From contig SLKW01000419.1 of NCBI GenBank assembly GCA_007134405.1, positions 1 to 5,826 of the forward strand: DNA of 5,826 nt. The letters run 5' to 3'. Shown here piece after piece: positions 5,171 through 5,826 of this stretch. A program made the translations under genes and the position numbers. Within the stretch, counting starts at the first letter, position 1. Each line of letters starts with the position of its first letter. The notes under the pieces were generated by a model. It saw only the letters and a program-made list of their open reading frames with translations, was not told the DNA's origin and made no database searches. This DNA is from Paracoccaceae bacterium. GTDB taxonomy: Bacteria; Pseudomonadota; Alphaproteobacteria; Rhodobacterales; Rhodobacteraceae.

Positions 5171-5826
5171 CTAGCCGACAACATTGAACTCGGGGCCGTA
5201 GGGGTAGCCCGTGATATTCTCTGCGCCTGTCTCGGTCACGATCAGGATATCGTGCTCGCGGTAGCCGCCGGCGCCGGGCCGGTCCTCGGGGACGGTCAGC
5301 ATTGGCTCCATCGAGATCACCATCCCCGGCTCGAGCACCGTCTCGATATCCTCGCGCAGCTCCAGCCCCGCCTCGCGCCCATAGTAGTGGCTGAGGATGC
5401 CGAAGGAATGGCCGTAGCCGAAGCTGCGATACTGCAGCAGGTCGCGCTCGGCGAGGAAGACGTTGATCTTCGCCGTCACCTCGGCGCAGCTGACCCCCGG
5501 CTTCAGCAGGCGCATCCCGTATTCATGCGCCGCGACATTCGCCTCCCAGATGACGAGCGACGCCGCATCGACCTCGCGCAGGAACATCGTCCGCTCGAGC
5601 GCGGTGTAGTAGCCCGAGATCATGGGGAAGGTGTTGAGGCTGAGGATGTCGCCGACCTCCAGCGCCCGCGCCGTCACCGGGTTGTGCGCCCCGTCGGTGT
5701 TGATTCCGGACTGAAACCAGACCCAGGTATCGCGGTACTCTGCCTGCGGGAAGCGCCGCGCGATCTCCTGCTCCATCGCGTCGCGCCCGGCCATCGCCAC
5801 GTCGATCTCGCGCGCGGCCTCGCGCA
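5171..5826 (-). CDS. Creatinase (creatine amidinohydrolase), C-terminal catalytic domain, cut by the right edge
   Basis: Creatinase hydrolyses creatine to sarcosine and urea; it is a metal-free member of the M24 pita-bread fold. The window shows 217 codons to the stop, matching about residue 186 to the end of the roughly 403-residue Pseudomonas putida enzyme. Nearly verbatim family blocks are present: FQSGINTDGAHNPVT, LSLNTFP and GYYTALERT, SFGYGHSFG and HYYGREAG, SMEPM, GAGGYREHD, and GAENITG near the C-terminus. The residues corresponding to His232, Tyr258, Glu262, Arg335 and Glu358 of the P. putida enzyme are all present; Phe62 and Arg64 lie outside the window. The frame is open to the edge (the GTG at 5798-5800 is internal), so the N-terminal domain continues outside. 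The gene is convergent with hisD. Related M24 enzymes such as ectoine hydrolase are less likely, given how closely the active-site blocks match. Confidence 0.88.
   Translation of the reverse strand, partial: REAAREIDVAMAGRDAMEQEIARRFPQAEYRDTWVWFQSGINTDGAHNPVTARALEVGDILSLNTFPMISGYYTALERTMFLREVDAASLVIWEANVAAHEYGMRLLKPGVSCAEVTAKINVFLAERDLLQYRSFGYGHSFGILSHYYGREAGLELREDIETVLEPGMVISMEPMLTVPEDRPGAGGYREHDILIVTETGAENITGYPYGPEFNVVG

Noticed and set aside
5171..5800. Complete M24 peptidase starting at the GTG at 5798-5800
   Set aside because: The frame stays open to the window edge and the sequence aligns from the middle of creatinase, so the gene is cut by the edge, not short.

Overview
This is GC-rich chromosomal DNA from an alphaproteobacterium, most likely order Rhodobacterales (Paracoccaceae or Roseobacteraceae). 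The assignment rests on protein families I recognise, not on a database search. The main ones are a short Arg/Ala-rich protein followed by a DUF2948 protein and hisD, an MJ0042-type zinc-ribbon membrane protein, and a PlsC-type acyltransferase with the YPQGTR variant motif.

Layout, left to right. Positions 1-145 hold the start codon and Shine-Dalgarno of a minus-strand gene that leaves the window, a consensus TATAAT and a hairpin. A complete lysophospholipid acyltransferase (146-913, minus) is divergent from a zinc-ribbon, single-pass membrane protein (1098-1802, plus). Next, on the minus strand, is a broken unrecognised gene (about 1803-2261). Its N-terminal and C-terminal halves lie in different frames, and it has no stop before running into the zinc-ribbon gene. 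Positions 2262-2778 carry no credible gene, but do carry two sets of 11-bp tandem repeats, a dyad, two strong hairpins and a plus-strand promoter match with no gene behind it. A complete tRNA-Thr(GGT) gene follows (2779-2853, minus).

The plus-strand operon 2940-4966 encodes the small basic protein, the DUF2948 protein and histidinol dehydrogenase (HisD, last two steps of histidine synthesis). It is tightly packed, with an 8-nt overlap and then a 10-nt gap. A 204-bp hairpin-rich spacer separates hisD from a convergent creatinase-type gene (5171-5826, minus). That gene is cut by the right edge but retains the recognisable catalytic residues of its C-terminal domain.

The genes do not form one pathway: phospholipid synthesis, a presumed envelope or regulatory protein, translation, histidine synthesis and creatine-type catabolism are side by side. 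I see no mobile-element gene, CRISPR array or defence or toxin system, and no convincing new multi-gene system. The points worth a second look are the degraded locus next to the tRNA gene, its 11-bp repeats, the orphan promoter, and apparent departures from the gene order I expect in this order.
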